Source: Sorangium cellulosum So ce56
GTDB taxonomy: Bacteria; Myxococcota_A; Polyangia; Polyangiales; Polyangiaceae
Direction: 5' to 3'
Length of the DNA stretch: 64,000 bases
Assembly: GCF_000067165.1 (NCBI RefSeq)
Contig: NC_010162.1
Coordinates: 11,892,501-11,956,500, forward strand
Below the pieces are notes generated by a model. The model saw only the letters and a list, made by a program, of their open reading frames with translations, was not told the origin of the DNA and ran no database searches. The position numbers and the translations under genes were made by a program. Of the stretch, positions 16,249-28,500 are shown one piece after another; position 1 is the first letter of the stretch; the number at the start of each line of letters is the position of its first letter.

Positions 16249-18510
16249 ATGTCTCACTCCTCTCTACGTAGTCATACGCTCCTGGCGTTGTTCGCGGTCT
16301 CCGCGTTCGCGCCGGGTTGCGGCTCGGAGCGGCCGCAAGCGGGCGATACCAGGCCGCCGGGCTCCGAGCCCGGTCAGGGGGCGCCCTTCGAGAACCCCGG
16401 CGGGATGTGGATGCCGGAGCAGATGCGGCAGCACAAGGACCAGCTCAAGGCGCTCGGGCTCGAGATCGATCCCGAGTCGCTCGCCGATCCCACGGCGTCC
16501 CCGCTCGGCGCGGTGGTGAGCCTGGGCGGCTGCTCGGCCTCGTTCGTCTCTCCCGATGGGCTCATCGCCACGAACCATCACTGTTCGACCAGGGCGCTCC
16601 AGTACAACTCCACCCCGGAGCAGGACCTCCTGACGAACGGATACCTCGCGAAATCCCGCGCCGAGGAGCGATGGGCCGGCCCCACCGCGCGCGTGCTCGT
16701 GACCCGCGCCTTCCGCGACGTCACCGCCGAGGTGCGGCGCGGCATCGAGGCGATCCAGGGCGATCTCGAGCGCTACGAGGAGATCGAGAAGCGCAAGAAG
16801 CAGCTCGTGACCGCGTGCGAGGAGGGGCGCCCCGAGATCCGCTGCTCCATCGCCGAGTACTTCGGCGGTGGCCAGGTCTCGTTGATCGAGCAGCTGGAGA
16901 TCAAGGACGTTCGCATCGTCTATGTCCCGCAGGAGGCGATCGGCAACTTCGGCGGGGACATCGACAACTGGCGCTGGCCGCGCCACACCGGCGATTTCGC
17001 CTTCTTCAGGGCCTATGTCGGCAAGGACAACCGGCCTGCGGCCCACGCCGAGGACAACGTGCCTTACCGGCCGGCGCACCACCTGAAGCTCGCGTCGTCG
17101 CCGCTCCGCCAGGGCGACCTGGTGATGGTCGCCGGCTACCCCGGCACGACGAACCGGCTCCGGACCGCGGCAGAGGTCGAGTCCGCGGTCTCATGGCTGT
17201 ACCCGAAGCGGGTGTCGTTCTACGAGCAGTCGATCGCCCTCCTGGAGGAGCTCGGCAAGAACGACCCGGCCCTGCGGATCAAGGCGGAGCCGACCATCCA
17301 GGGCTACGCCAACTACCTGCTCAAGACGCGCGGCCTGCTCGACGGGCTGGTCCAGGGCGGCCTGGCCAAGGAGAAGGCCAAGCAGGAGGGCGACCTCAAG
17401 GCCTGGATCGACGCCGACCCGGAGCGCAAGGCGGCCTACGGCGGCGCGATCGAGCGGATCGCCGCGCTGCACGCCGAGCAGCGGGCGACGCGCGACCATG
17501 ACGCGGCCGTGTCGGAGATCGCCTCGTCGGCGAGGCTCCTCGACGCCGCGGTCACCATCGTGCGCATGGCGGAGGAGCGGCCGAAGGCCGACGCCGAGCG
17601 CGAGGCCGAGTACCAGCAGCGCAACTGGGAGCGCCTCGAGCAGGCGCAGGCGTCGCTGCAGAAATCGTACGACCGCGCGATCGATCGGAGCACCTTCAAG
17701 CTGGCCACGCGGCGCGCGCTGCAGCTCGATCCGAAGGACAGGCCCGCGCTGCTCGCGGCCCTCGCGGGCGGGCAGGCACAGACGGAGGCGGGCATCGCCG
17801 CGGCGATCGACGCGATCTACGAGAAGACGGCGCTCGAGGACGCGGCGACCCGGGTCCAGCTGCTCAAGACGGCGACGCTCGAGGAGCTCCAGGCGAGCCG
17901 GGATCCGATGATCCGCCTGGCGCTCGAGCTCGCGCCGGTCGACAAGGCCATCGAGGCGCGGGACAAGGCCTACGCCGGGGCGATGGCCCTCGTGAAGCCG
18001 CGCTTCGTCGAGGCGCTCCGCGCGCACCGGGGCGGCCTCCTGGCGCCCGACGCGAACGGCACGCTCCGCGTCACGTACGGCACCGTGCGGGGGTACCGCC
18101 CGGAGGCCGACAAGCCGGTGGTTCGCCCGTTCACCACCCTCAGCGAGGTCGTGAAGAAGAGCACCGGCGAGGCGCCGTTCGACACCCCGGGGACCCTGCT
18201 CGAGGCCGCGCGCGAGAAGCGGTTCGGCCCGTACGTCGACAAGGATCTCGGCGAGGTGCCGGTCTGCTTCCTGAGCGATCTCGACATCACGAACGGCAAC
18301 TCCGGCTCTGCCACGCTGAACGCGCGCGGCGAGCTCGTGGGCCTCGCCTTCGACGGCAACTACGAGGCGATGGCGTCCGACTGGCTGTTCATGCCGTCGA
18401 TCACCCGGACCATCCACGTCGATCACCGCTACATGGAGTGGGTGATGGACGCGGTGTCGGGCGCGGACGCGGTGCTGAAGGAGATGGGCGGCAAGCCGGC
18501 CATCCACTGA
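16249..18510 (+). CDS. S46-family dipeptidyl-peptidase (DPP7/DPP11-like) lipoprotein
   Basis: The product is 753 aa. Residues 1-24 form a lipoprotein signal (SHTLLALFAVSAFAPGC). This chymotrypsin-fold exopeptidase family removes N-terminal dipeptides in the periplasm or at the surface. Visible active-site parts are the His block ATNHHCST (H110/H111), GGDIDNWRWPRHTGDF holding the Asp, and the Ser block ITNGNSGSATL with S685, followed by GELVGLAFDGN. A long helical insertion between the two beta-barrels, as in the family, covers roughly residues 330-560. Substrate preference cannot be read with confidence. It stands alone, with the convergent ABC-F gene 46 bp downstream. Confidence 0.93.
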   Translation: MSHSSLRSHTLLALFAVSAFAPGCGSERPQAGDTRPPGSEPGQGAPFENPGGMWMPEQMRQHKDQLKALGLEIDPESLADPTASPLGAVVSLGGCSASFVSPDGLIATNHHCSTRALQYNSTPEQDLLTNGYLAKSRAEERWAGPTARVLVTRAFRDVTAEVRRGIEAIQGDLERYEEIEKRKKQLVTACEEGRPEIRCSIAEYFGGGQVSLIEQLEIKDVRIVYVPQEAIGNFGGDIDNWRWPRHTGDFAFFRAYVGKDNRPAAHAEDNVPYRPAHHLKLASSPLRQGDLVMVAGYPGTTNRLRTAAEVESAVSWLYPKRVSFYEQSIALLEELGKNDPALRIKAEPTIQGYANYLLKTRGLLDGLVQGGLAKEKAKQEGDLKAWIDADPERKAAYGGAIERIAALHAEQRATRDHDAAVSEIASSARLLDAAVTIVRMAEERPKADAEREAEYQQRNWERLEQAQASLQKSYDRAIDRSTFKLATRRALQLDPKDRPALLAALAGGQAQTEAGIAAAIDAIYEKTALEDAATRVQLLKTATLEELQASRDPMIRLALELAPVDKAIEARDKAYAGAMALVKPRFVEALRAHRGGLLAPDANGTLRVTYGTVRGYRPEADKPVVRPFTTLSEVVKKSTGEAPFDTPGTLLEAAREKRFGPYVDKDLGEVPVCFLSDLDITNGNSGSATLNARGELVGLAFDGNYEAMASDWLFMPSITRTIHVDHRYMEWVMDAVSGADAVLKEMGGKPAIH

Positions 18511-18556
18511 GCGCGGCGCGAAGCTGACCGCACGATCGCGAGGACGCCGGCGCGGG

Positions 18557-20083
<1,527 letters not shown>

Positions 20084-20086
20084 ACG

Positions 20087-20209
20087 AGCTCCTGAATCCT
20101 GAGGGCCACATGGCCCGGTCACGGGACGGGCAGGCTGCCTCGCGCGGCCAGGGAGCAGGGATGCCACCTGTCGCGCTCGCGGCCTGCGACGGAGACCGAT
20201 TCAGGAGCT
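20087..20209 (-). promoter_or_regulatory. Candidate translational attenuator: inverted repeat sequestering the ABC-F ribosome site
   Basis: In the message, AGCTCCTGAATC (20209-20198) and GATTCAGGAGCT (20098-20087) are perfect 12-base complements 99 bases apart. The second copy contains the AGGAG Shine-Dalgarno of the ABC-F gene. The first copy overlaps the last two codons and stop of a five-codon ORF. A ribosome stalled on that ORF would cover the first arm and free the Shine-Dalgarno, the logic known from erm-type attenuators. A smaller GGGCCA/TGGCCC hairpin sits at 20103-20116. Confidence 0.6.
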
Positions 20210-20218
20210 GATCTTCAC
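20201..20218 (-). CDS. Putative leader peptide VKISS for the ABC-F gene
   Basis: GTG AAG ATC AGC TCC TGA is preceded by AGGAG nine bases upstream. Its AGC-TCC-TGA end is part of the 12-base arm that pairs with the ABC-F Shine-Dalgarno. The tiny size, spacing and overlap fit a sensor ORF in translational attenuation. Short ORFs arise by chance, so support comes mainly from the overlap with the repeat. Confidence 0.45.
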   Translation of the reverse strand: MKISS

Positions 20219-20402
20219 CGGAGCACTCTCCTCTTGCGTCAGCCGTGCTCTCTAACAGACGGTCGAGGCCCACGCAACCGCCGCTCCGCGGTCGCGCTCG
20301 TGGTCGCCGTCGTCATGCCCTCGCGCCCCGCGCCGGCAGGGCCTCAGGGAAGCGGCTTTGCAGCGCGCTCGGGCTCTCCGGCGAGGGTGCCTCTCGGCGC
20401 GC

Positions 20403-21167
<765 letters not shown>

Positions 21168-21189
21168 GAAGCTCCCTTTCCTGGTGGAA

Positions 21190-21858
21190 TCACGCAGTGC
21201 TCGCGCCAAGGCCGCGCTGGATGAACTGGACCGCCTGCTGGGCGAGGCGACGGCGGCGCTTCGGGCCGAGCTGCTTTCGCAGCGCGTCGGAGGCCAGCAC
21301 GTCGTGGAGCTCGGCCCCGAGCTCCTGGAGCACCGCCTCGGTGAGCCCGGGGCCGATGACGGCGGCGACCAGCCGGGTCGCCACCTCGAGGCTCGTGTCG
21401 GTGGAACGGACGGCGCCGCTCGCGACGCCCTCCTCGAGCAGGGCCCGGAGCTCCGCGGCGCCGGCCTCGCAGATGGCCTTGTGGAGGCCGCGGACCTCGA
21501 CCGTGGCGGTCGGGTCGGCGGCCGCGGCCGACAGGCGGGCGAGGCGCGGGTGCTCCACGAGGAACGCCATGCCGCGCTCGATGTGGACCTCCAGGCGAGC
21601 CCAGAAGTCGCCCTCCAGGCACGCGGCGCCGAGGAACGCGCGCTTCTGCCGCGGCACCTCCTCGGTCAGGAGCCACCGGTAGAGATCGAGCTTGTCCTCG
21701 AAGTACTGGTAGAAGCTCCCCTTGGGGATGCGCGCGCGGCGCGCGATCTGCGAGAGCGAGGCCTCGGCGTACGGGTGATCCGCGAACTCGGCGATCGCCT
21801 CGCGCACGAGGCGGTCCCGCCGCTCCTCGGGCAACCCAAAGAACGTGCTCTTCGGCAT
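21190..21858 (-). CDS. TetR-family transcriptional regulator
   Basis: The product is 222 aa. The N-terminal helix-turn-helix is clear: RLVREAIAEFADHPYAEASLSQIARRARIPKGSFYQYFEDK, split here by residues about 15-57. The C-terminal two-thirds is helical ligand-binding and dimerisation sequence. The SDR gene follows after 22 bp. A 32-bp palindrome begins at the base next to the start codon, so autorepression is likely. The inducer is unknown and might be a substrate of the SDR. Confidence 0.92.
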   Translation of the reverse strand: MPKSTFFGLPEERRDRLVREAIAEFADHPYAEASLSQIARRARIPKGSFYQYFEDKLDLYRWLLTEEVPRQKRAFLGAACLEGDFWARLEVHIERGMAFLVEHPRLARLSAAAADPTATVEVRGLHKAICEAGAAELRALLEEGVASGAVRSTDTSLEVATRLVAAVIGPGLTEAVLQELGAELHDVLASDALRKQLGPKRRRRLAQQAVQFIQRGLGASTA

Positions 21859-21890
21859 GCGACCGGTCAGTCATATGACCGATCGGTCGC
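21859..21890. promoter_or_regulatory. Palindromic operator of the TetR/SDR operon
   Basis: A 32-bp palindrome reads GCGACCG at the left and CGGTCGC at the right, with GTCATATGAC at the centre; 28 of 32 bases are symmetric. It lies directly upstream of the TetR start codon (21858), the usual place for an autoregulatory TetR operator, and would block the operon promoter. Confidence 0.8.
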
Positions 21891-23224
21891 ATCGTCAAGG
21901 CGGGGCCGTGCGCGCCTCCTCGCCGCTGCTCAGCGGTTCAGCACCGGGCACGCCCTGAGCACGACGAAGGAGATCCCTGAGCGCAACCCGGCAGTGCCCA
22001 GAGCGTGACCCCGATCCCGAACGGGCCTCGTCCCAAACGCGCCTCCGGCGTGGGTCGGCGCGCGTCCGGAGAAGGTGTGGTTCCAGGGAGAGGCCCCCTC
22101 TTTCGAGGTCACGAGATCGAGCCGAGCGTGACATCGAGCGACGCGCATCATGGCCGGCGACGCTGGGAAGCGTGACCGCGCTCCGCTCGAGCGAGGCGTT
22201 CATTTTGCATAGCGGGCCGGCGCACTCTCGTGCGGCCGTGCATTCCTGCAATGCCCGTCACATCGATGGCGAAAACCTTCGCCGTCAGCATTCCAGGCCG
22301 ACGCCTCGGGCGTTCGCGCCGACGCACGCCTGCAGCGTTCTCGTCATCCACGGCTCGCTCCATCCGGAGCGCAGCGCGGCGGCTCCGGGTCACGCGCCAT
22401 GCCTTCACGGATGAAACCCGAGTCGACTGCATCTTGCATTGCTGCACAGCCGCTCGCGATAGACGACGTCGATCATCCAGAGATCATTGCGCTCATCGAT
22501 CGCAACGCATCTCTATCGGAGGACCATCGAGGTGTCGCTCGGGGGCAGTCGATGTTCTCGGCGCCTGCTGGCGCGGCGGGGGCCGCAGGCGCTGAAATGT
22601 ATTTTTATTCACGCGGCATGTCGTGGCGGCTCGGCCATCGCACTGAAGTGTTGGAAGATTCGTTGTCCGCGGTGTTTCGATCACGACGAGGTCGTCGTGT
22701 GAAGTCCGCAAATAAGAATACAGTTGCGCATTCGTCCGCATGGTATAGGATGCTGTCATCAGATGGAGGAGCACCCACGAACCATCGGACCCCTGCAGCC
22801 ATGAAGAGAGCCTAGCGGCTCTCTCGCTTGCTCTGTCTCATGATGCACCGGGAGATGCCCTGGAAGCAGTCCAGGCGCTCGTGAGTCGCATGCTCGCATC
22901 CTGGCGAGCGCAGCGACGACCGAGGAGTGCAGCTGTGTCGTGCGGATGCCGAGCGTTGGCTCGGGCCGCGTGGCGGCTGTTCAGCGCCCTGCTCGCGGGA
23001 AAAGCGCCCAGGTGACCACGCGCTGGAGCATCGCGGAAACGCGGCTTGCGGGTTCCGTTTCGTCCTCCTTTCAGCGCTAGGGGCCAGCTGCCTCTGGGCA
23101 GCACCGAATCGACGCCGTCGCGTCGCCCAGCGCGCCATCCGAGGCAACACCACACTCCAGGCTTATCGACGTGTGCCGCCATGGCGTTGCGGCTGCGTCC
23201 TGCCTTCGCCACAGGAAGAGCGCA
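21891..23224. other. Long intergenic region, 1,334 bp, upstream of the P450-terpene pair
   Basis: This region is AT-richer than its surroundings, with no convincing gene. It contains a TTGCGC (22724-22729), 16 bases, TAGGAT (22746-22751) promoter-like arrangement and a GGAGGAG at 22765-22771. Further on, a tiny ATG-TAG frame at 22801-22815 overlaps a hairpin, AGAGAGCC-TAGC-GGCTCTCT (22805-22824). A CACGAC/GTCGTG hairpin lies at 22682-22699. Together these suggest a long regulated leader, or decayed sequence. Confidence 0.4.
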
Positions 23225-24463
23225 ATGACTCGACTTAATCTGTTCGCCCCCGAGGTCCGAGAGAACCCGTACCCCTTCTACGCGGCGCTGCGCCGCGAGT
23301 CGCCCGTGTGTCAGGTGGACCCCAACGGGATGTGGGTGGTCACCCGGTATGATGACATCGTGGCGGCGTTCAAGAACACGCAGGTGTTCTCGTCCGCGGG
23401 GCTGCGCATGGCCACCGAGCCTCCTTACCTGCGGCGTCAAAATCCATTGTCCGGATCCATGATCCTCGCGGACCCGCCGCGGCACGGACAGCTGCGCAGC
23501 ATCAGCAGCCGTGCGTTCACCGCCAACATGGTGAGCACGCTGGAGCACCACATGCGATCCATGGCCGTGCGGCTCACGGACGACCTGGTGCACCGTCGCG
23601 TCGTCGAGTTTATCTCCGAGTTCGCGAGCCGCGCGCAGGTCAGCGTCCTCGCCAAGTTGATCGGATTTGATCCAGGGCTAGAGGGGCACTTCAAGCGATG
23701 GGCGACTGACCTGGTCATCGTTGGCGTCATACCTCCGGAGGATCATGCGCGGATCGCCGAGGTGCGCAGGACCATCGATGAGATGGAGCAGTACATGCTG
23801 GGCCTGCTGGCGAGCCGCCGGCGTCATTTGGAGAACGATCTGGTAAGTGAGCTGCTCCGATCTCGGAGGGACGACGATGGCATCACGGACCAGGACCTCG
23901 TGTCCCTCCTCTCGCTGCTCCTCGTGGCAGGGCTCGAAACGTCGACATCGCTGATGACCCATATGGTCTTGATCCTCGCCCAGCGGCCGATGTGGATGGA
24001 TCGCCTACGTGCGGAGCCCGCGCTCATCCCGCATTTCATCGAGGAGGTGATGCGTTTCGAGGCGCCTGTGCATGCCACGATGCGACTGACCGTCACCGAG
24101 ACGGAGCTCGGCGGTACGCGTCTGCCCGCTCACGCCGTGGTCGCGCTGCTCATCAGCTCGGGTCTGCGCGATGAGGCGAGGTTCCAGGAGCCGGACCGCT
24201 TCAACCCAGAGCGCGGCGATCAGGCCAACCTGGCATTCGGCCATGGTGCCCACTTCTGCCTCGGGGTCTTCCTGGCCCGGGTGCAGGCCCGCATCGTGCT
24301 GGAGGAGCTCCTCCGTCGGTGCCACCGCATCGTGCTTCGTACCGACCGTCTCGAGTGGCAAGCGGCTCTCAACACGCGCTCCCCGGTGGCGCTGCCCATC
24401 GAGGTGATCCCCGTCTCGACTACCGCCGCACGTGAGTCGCCGGTCGTCCAGGGCATCTGGTAG
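23225..24463 (+). CDS. Cytochrome P450, probable sesquiterpene hydroxylase (CYP264-like)
   Basis: The product is 412 aa; ATG 23225 has AGGAAGAG upstream. Bacterial class I P450 features are the I-helix oxygen-binding AGLET (residues 235-239), the K-helix ExxR (E274-R277), and the haem loop FGHGAHFC with C345 as the iron ligand. There is no fused reductase, so it needs ferredoxin partners encoded elsewhere. It is followed 62 bp later by a terpene synthase gene. In Sorangium cellulosum So ce56 a P450 of the CYP264 family is paired with a sesquiterpene cyclase, and this arrangement is alike. Assignment to that subfamily is from context, not alignment. Confidence 0.92.
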   Translation: MTRLNLFAPEVRENPYPFYAALRRESPVCQVDPNGMWVVTRYDDIVAAFKNTQVFSSAGLRMATEPPYLRRQNPLSGSMILADPPRHGQLRSISSRAFTANMVSTLEHHMRSMAVRLTDDLVHRRVVEFISEFASRAQVSVLAKLIGFDPGLEGHFKRWATDLVIVGVIPPEDHARIAEVRRTIDEMEQYMLGLLASRRRHLENDLVSELLRSRRDDDGITDQDLVSLLSLLLVAGLETSTSLMTHMVLILAQRPMWMDRLRAEPALIPHFIEEVMRFEAPVHATMRLTVTETELGGTRLPAHAVVALLISSGLRDEARFQEPDRFNPERGDQANLAFGHGAHFCLGVFLARVQARIVLEELLRRCHRIVLRTDRLEWQAALNTRSPVALPIEVIPVSTTAARESPVVQGIW

Positions 24464-24525
24464 GGCCATGCTCTCGTCGCGAGGATGTCTCTACTCTATG
24501 GAATCGTCTTGTGGCGGAGTGCGTC

Positions 24526-25515
24526 ATGTCATCTGATCGAACTAGCGTTGTCGTCAGCAAGCGCGACGCTGGTGGATTCGAATATCCGTTTGCTGCGTCG
24601 TGTCACCCCGGGAGAGAGGTCACGGAGCAAAGGACCCTGGCGTGGGTTCGCCGGTTGCGTCTGGTGCCAGACGGTCGGTCGCTTTCACGTCTCAAGGCGA
24701 CGAACTTCTCCCACCTGGCGGCATGGCTCTTACCGTCCGCGAGCACGCAGACGCTCCAGCTGGCATCGGACTTCACGGCCGTGCTGTTCCTCCTGGATGA
24801 TGCGTACGACGAGGGGCAGCTCAGCACGGACCCGGAATCCGTCGAGTGGCTCAACGAGAAGTACCTGGGTGAGCTCTTCGGGTACACCGAAGCGGACATG
24901 AGCGACCCCCTGACGCGCGGGATGCTCGATGTACGTGAGCGCATCCGACGCAGCCATCCGCACTTCTTCCTGAATCGCTGGCTCTCGCACTTTCAGTACT
25001 ACTACGAGGCCAACCTGTGGGAGGCGAATAACCGAAAGCAGATGAGGGTGCCGCATCTTGAAGAATATTTGATGATGCGGCGCTACAGCGGCGCTGTCTA
25101 TACCTACTGTGACCTGCTCGAGCTGCTGCTCGAACGGCCGCTGCCGCTCGAGGTCGTCCAGCACCCGTTGATTCAGACGGTTCGAGACATCTGTAATGAC
25201 ATCCTCTGCTGGACGAACGACTACTTCTCGCTCGGGAAGGAGCTGACCAACGGCGAGACGCACAACCTGATCGTCGTTCTCCGGAACGAATGCGTGAGCA
25301 CGCTGGAAGAGGCGATCGACCGGCTCAAGGACATGCACGACCGCCGGGTCGCGGAGTACCAAGGCGTGAAGGAGAAGGTGCTCGCGCTCTGGGCGGACGA
25401 CGAGATCCGCCTCTACCTGGACGCGGTCGAGGCCATGATCGCCGGGAATCAGCGCTGGGCGCTCGAGGCCGGTCGCTATTCTGGACTAGAAAGTTTGATC
25501 GTGCGCGCTGGATGA
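24526..25515 (+). CDS. Class I terpene synthase, sesquiterpene type
   Basis: The product is 329 aa. I prefer ATG 24526 because GGAG sits seven bases before it; GTG 24511 is possible. The aspartate-rich metal site is LLDDAYDE (D91, D92, D95) and the NSE triad is NDYFSLGKE (N231, S235, E239), both intact. An Arg in MMRRYSG fits the pyrophosphate sensor, and the C-terminal RY pair is in GRYSG. It would cyclise farnesyl diphosphate (or geranyl diphosphate) in the cytosol. The gene follows the P450 by 62 bp, so the product is likely oxidised by it. The length excludes a two-domain geosmin synthase. The hydrocarbon product cannot be predicted by reading alone. Confidence 0.93.
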   Translation: MSSDRTSVVVSKRDAGGFEYPFAASCHPGREVTEQRTLAWVRRLRLVPDGRSLSRLKATNFSHLAAWLLPSASTQTLQLASDFTAVLFLLDDAYDEGQLSTDPESVEWLNEKYLGELFGYTEADMSDPLTRGMLDVRERIRRSHPHFFLNRWLSHFQYYYEANLWEANNRKQMRVPHLEEYLMMRRYSGAVYTYCDLLELLLERPLPLEVVQHPLIQTVRDICNDILCWTNDYFSLGKELTNGETHNLIVVLRNECVSTLEEAIDRLKDMHDRRVAEYQGVKEKVLALWADDEIRLYLDAVEAMIAGNQRWALEAGRYSGLESLIVRAG

Positions 25516-25595
25516 AGGCAAGACGGCCTACCGGGCGCGTGCCTTGCGAGGGTCTCGCCCGGTGTCACTGGGCGCGCTGCGAGAAAGGGGGCTCC

Positions 25596-28500
25596 CTACG
25601 CGTGCAATCTCGTCGCCGTCCGACGCATCGCGTAGGCGATACCTGCCTTGAGATTGGAGCGGGTCTCTATCGAGCCGAGGTCCACGCCGAGCGCGACCAA
25701 GCTCTGCGCCACCGCAGGGCGGAGCCCCGTCAGAATAGCCTTGCTTCCGAGCAGTCCCACCGCCTGGGCCAAGCTCATCAGCCTGCTCGCGACGCTCGTG
25801 TCCACGCTCTTGACCCCCGTGACATCGACGATCACGACCTTCGCGGAGCTGGACGCGACCCCTTGCATCGCGGTTTCAATCATCTGCGCCGCCCGTCTTT
25901 CATCGATGGTCCCGATGATCGGCATCACCATGACCTGATCGGTGATCGGTATGCAGGGCGTCGATAGCTCGAAGAGCCGATCCCGCTGCGTCTGAATGAT
26001 GGCCTCCTGCATCTGGACGCGCTCTTCCTGAAGACGGACCCGCTCGCCCAGCTCCACCTGCAGCTGGTCGTTGACGTCGCGGAGCTGCTCGTTGGACAGC
26101 CGGAGCTCCTCCGTGCGCGCGGCGACCTCCTGCTCGAGCCTCTCATAGAGCTTTGCGTTCTCGATGGAGATCGCGATCTGCGTGGAGAGGAGCTTCAGGA
26201 GATCGAGGCGATTCTGCGTGAATACGCCGGTGGACAGGTTGTTCTCGAGATAGAGCACGCCGACGAGCCGATTCTGACGGATGATCGGAGCGCAGATGAC
26301 CGACTTCGGACGTATCTCTCGGATGTAAGGGTCGGCAGAGAATCTGGCCTCCTCCGCGGCGTTGTCCAGCAGGATGGCTTTCTGGGTACGCTGCACGTAG
26401 CTGATGATCGACAGCGGTGCTCTGCTGAACGAGACGACTGGCGCGGACTTGAGCACGTAAACTTGCTTTGGCTGAAAGGTCCCTTCCACCTCGACGAAGA
26501 GGGCATCGCCACGCGCCACAGCCAGCATGCCGGACTGCGCACCGACGTTCTCCAGCACGATCGTCATGAGGTTTTCCAGGAGCCTCTCCAGGACGATCTC
26601 GCTCGCCACGGCCTGCGACGCCTTGACCACGCTGAGCAGATCCAGGACCGCGTCATCGTGGGTGGAGGTCACCGTCACCGACGTCGATTGATCTGGCCTT
26701 CCCTCGAGCCTCAGATGAGGGAACGCGGCGACGAGGCTCTGGCACTTCGCATCAGCGCCCCACAGCGCATAGCCACGGTAGGCCATCGTCATGTAGTGCT
26801 GGGCGATCTCGCTCCGACCCATTCCCCGATAGAACGACGACGCAAGCTCGCACCCTAGCGCCTCTTCCTGGATGTATCCGTGCTGTCGAGCTCCCTCGAT
26901 CGCGCGATCGTAGAGGGCCATCGCCTCGATCATCGAGCGGCCCACGCGGGCCAGCTCCGCGCTCACCAGGTCGTGCTTGTGCTGGCTGTTCTCCGGAGCG
27001 TGGCGTGCCCACATCCCGAGCTTCTGCTGATTCGCGTCCACCTTGGCGAGCGCCGCGTCTTGCTCCTCCTTCGTGAGGCGATCGAACGCAGCGAGAACCG
27101 AGAGCGAGCTGTAGAGGTTCTGTTCCACGACGGTGGCAAACCCCACCGCATCCTGGTACTCCTCTCCGGCGCGAAGGCACTCGTAGGCGAGCTTTGGCTC
27201 GGCGAAATAGTAGAGCATCATGCCCTTCGCGAGGTGCAGGCAAAACAGCGATGTCCTGTTGTGCTCGAGACAAGGGATCATCGACGTTTCATCGAAGCTC
27301 TCGCCGACCAGCCGCAGCTTCTCTGCAGACGGATCTCGGAGGCTGCGCACGAGCTGTTTCCAGATTTTTACATAATACAGCGGATACTGCTGCTTGAGCT
27401 TCATCGCTAGCTCGATAGCATGTGTCATTCGCTGCTCGGTCGTTCCCAGATCCTCCCCAGCAAATAAGGAGTATGTGGGGTGCTGGCAGGAGCTGTATCC
27501 GGCGTATTCGATGTCTCCTGTCTCCAGCCCGACCTGGACCGCGTGGCGTGCCGGTTCGATGGTCTCCTTCAGGTGCCGCTTCCAGTGATGAATCGCGATG
27601 TAATGGAGGGTGTAGATCTTGGGTTCGAGCTCGATCGCCCCGAAGCGATGAGTGAGCTCAATCGCGAGCTGGCCGAGCGCGAACCCATGATCTATATTGT
27701 TCATCACGCTGCACTGAATATGGCCGTAGATCGCAAAGGCGTATGCCGCGGAAGGTGAAATCCCGTGCTGTGCGCATATTTCCATCATGGTGAATGCGAT
27801 CAATGGAACGACGTGGGGCTTTGTCAGGACAGCCGCTGGAAAGGCAGAGACGAGGATCCGGTTCGCGGCGAGCATCCTCCGATCGGCGAGCACCGGCAGT
27901 TCCGCCAGCCGAGGTATGTCGATGTCAGCCGGCGGCGCCTCGCAGAGCGGCACCTCCAACATGGCGAGCACAGCCAGGGCGATGTCGAGAGCATCCGCCA
28001 GTCGATGCTGCGACATGTGGAATTGAATACGGGTCTCGTAGACCCGGATCTTCTCCAGTACGTCCCTCGCATGGTCCACGACGATCTTCGCGCACGCCTC
28101 TGCGCGGTCGAAGTTGATCGTCAGGTACTCCAGCTCGACGAGATCCGTGTAGATGGCGAGCGACAGCTCGTGGTTCGTCTCCCACGAGTCCTCGGGCAAG
28201 AACGCCGCGGCCGCGCGGAGGCACTGCACCCCGGGGCCGTACGCCGTGGAGCGCCTCGCCTTCTGTCCGGCTCTCAGGTTGAGCGTCGCGGCCTCCTCGC
28301 GCTCCTTCCTGTCCACGATCATCTTTGCCCCCATGTTGAGGTGCATCACGATGTCGTAGATCCGGTCCTCGACGGACGCGGGAGGGCTCTCTCCGAGCAT
28401 GAGCCGCCCCAGCTCCAGGTGGATCCGCTCCTGCTCGCCCTCCGTGAGCAGCTTGTAGGCCGCCTGCTGCACGCGGTCGTGGAGGAACTTGAACGTGACC

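Noticed and set aside
22399..22815. 138-codon plus-strand frame in the long intergenic region
   Set aside because: No protein-like pattern, homologue or ribosome site; composition is like non-coding DNA.
24571..24600. GGATTCGAAT-like sequence considered as a tRNA T-loop
   Set aside because: It lies within terpene synthase coding sequence (GGFEYPF) with no acceptor stem or anticodon arm around it.
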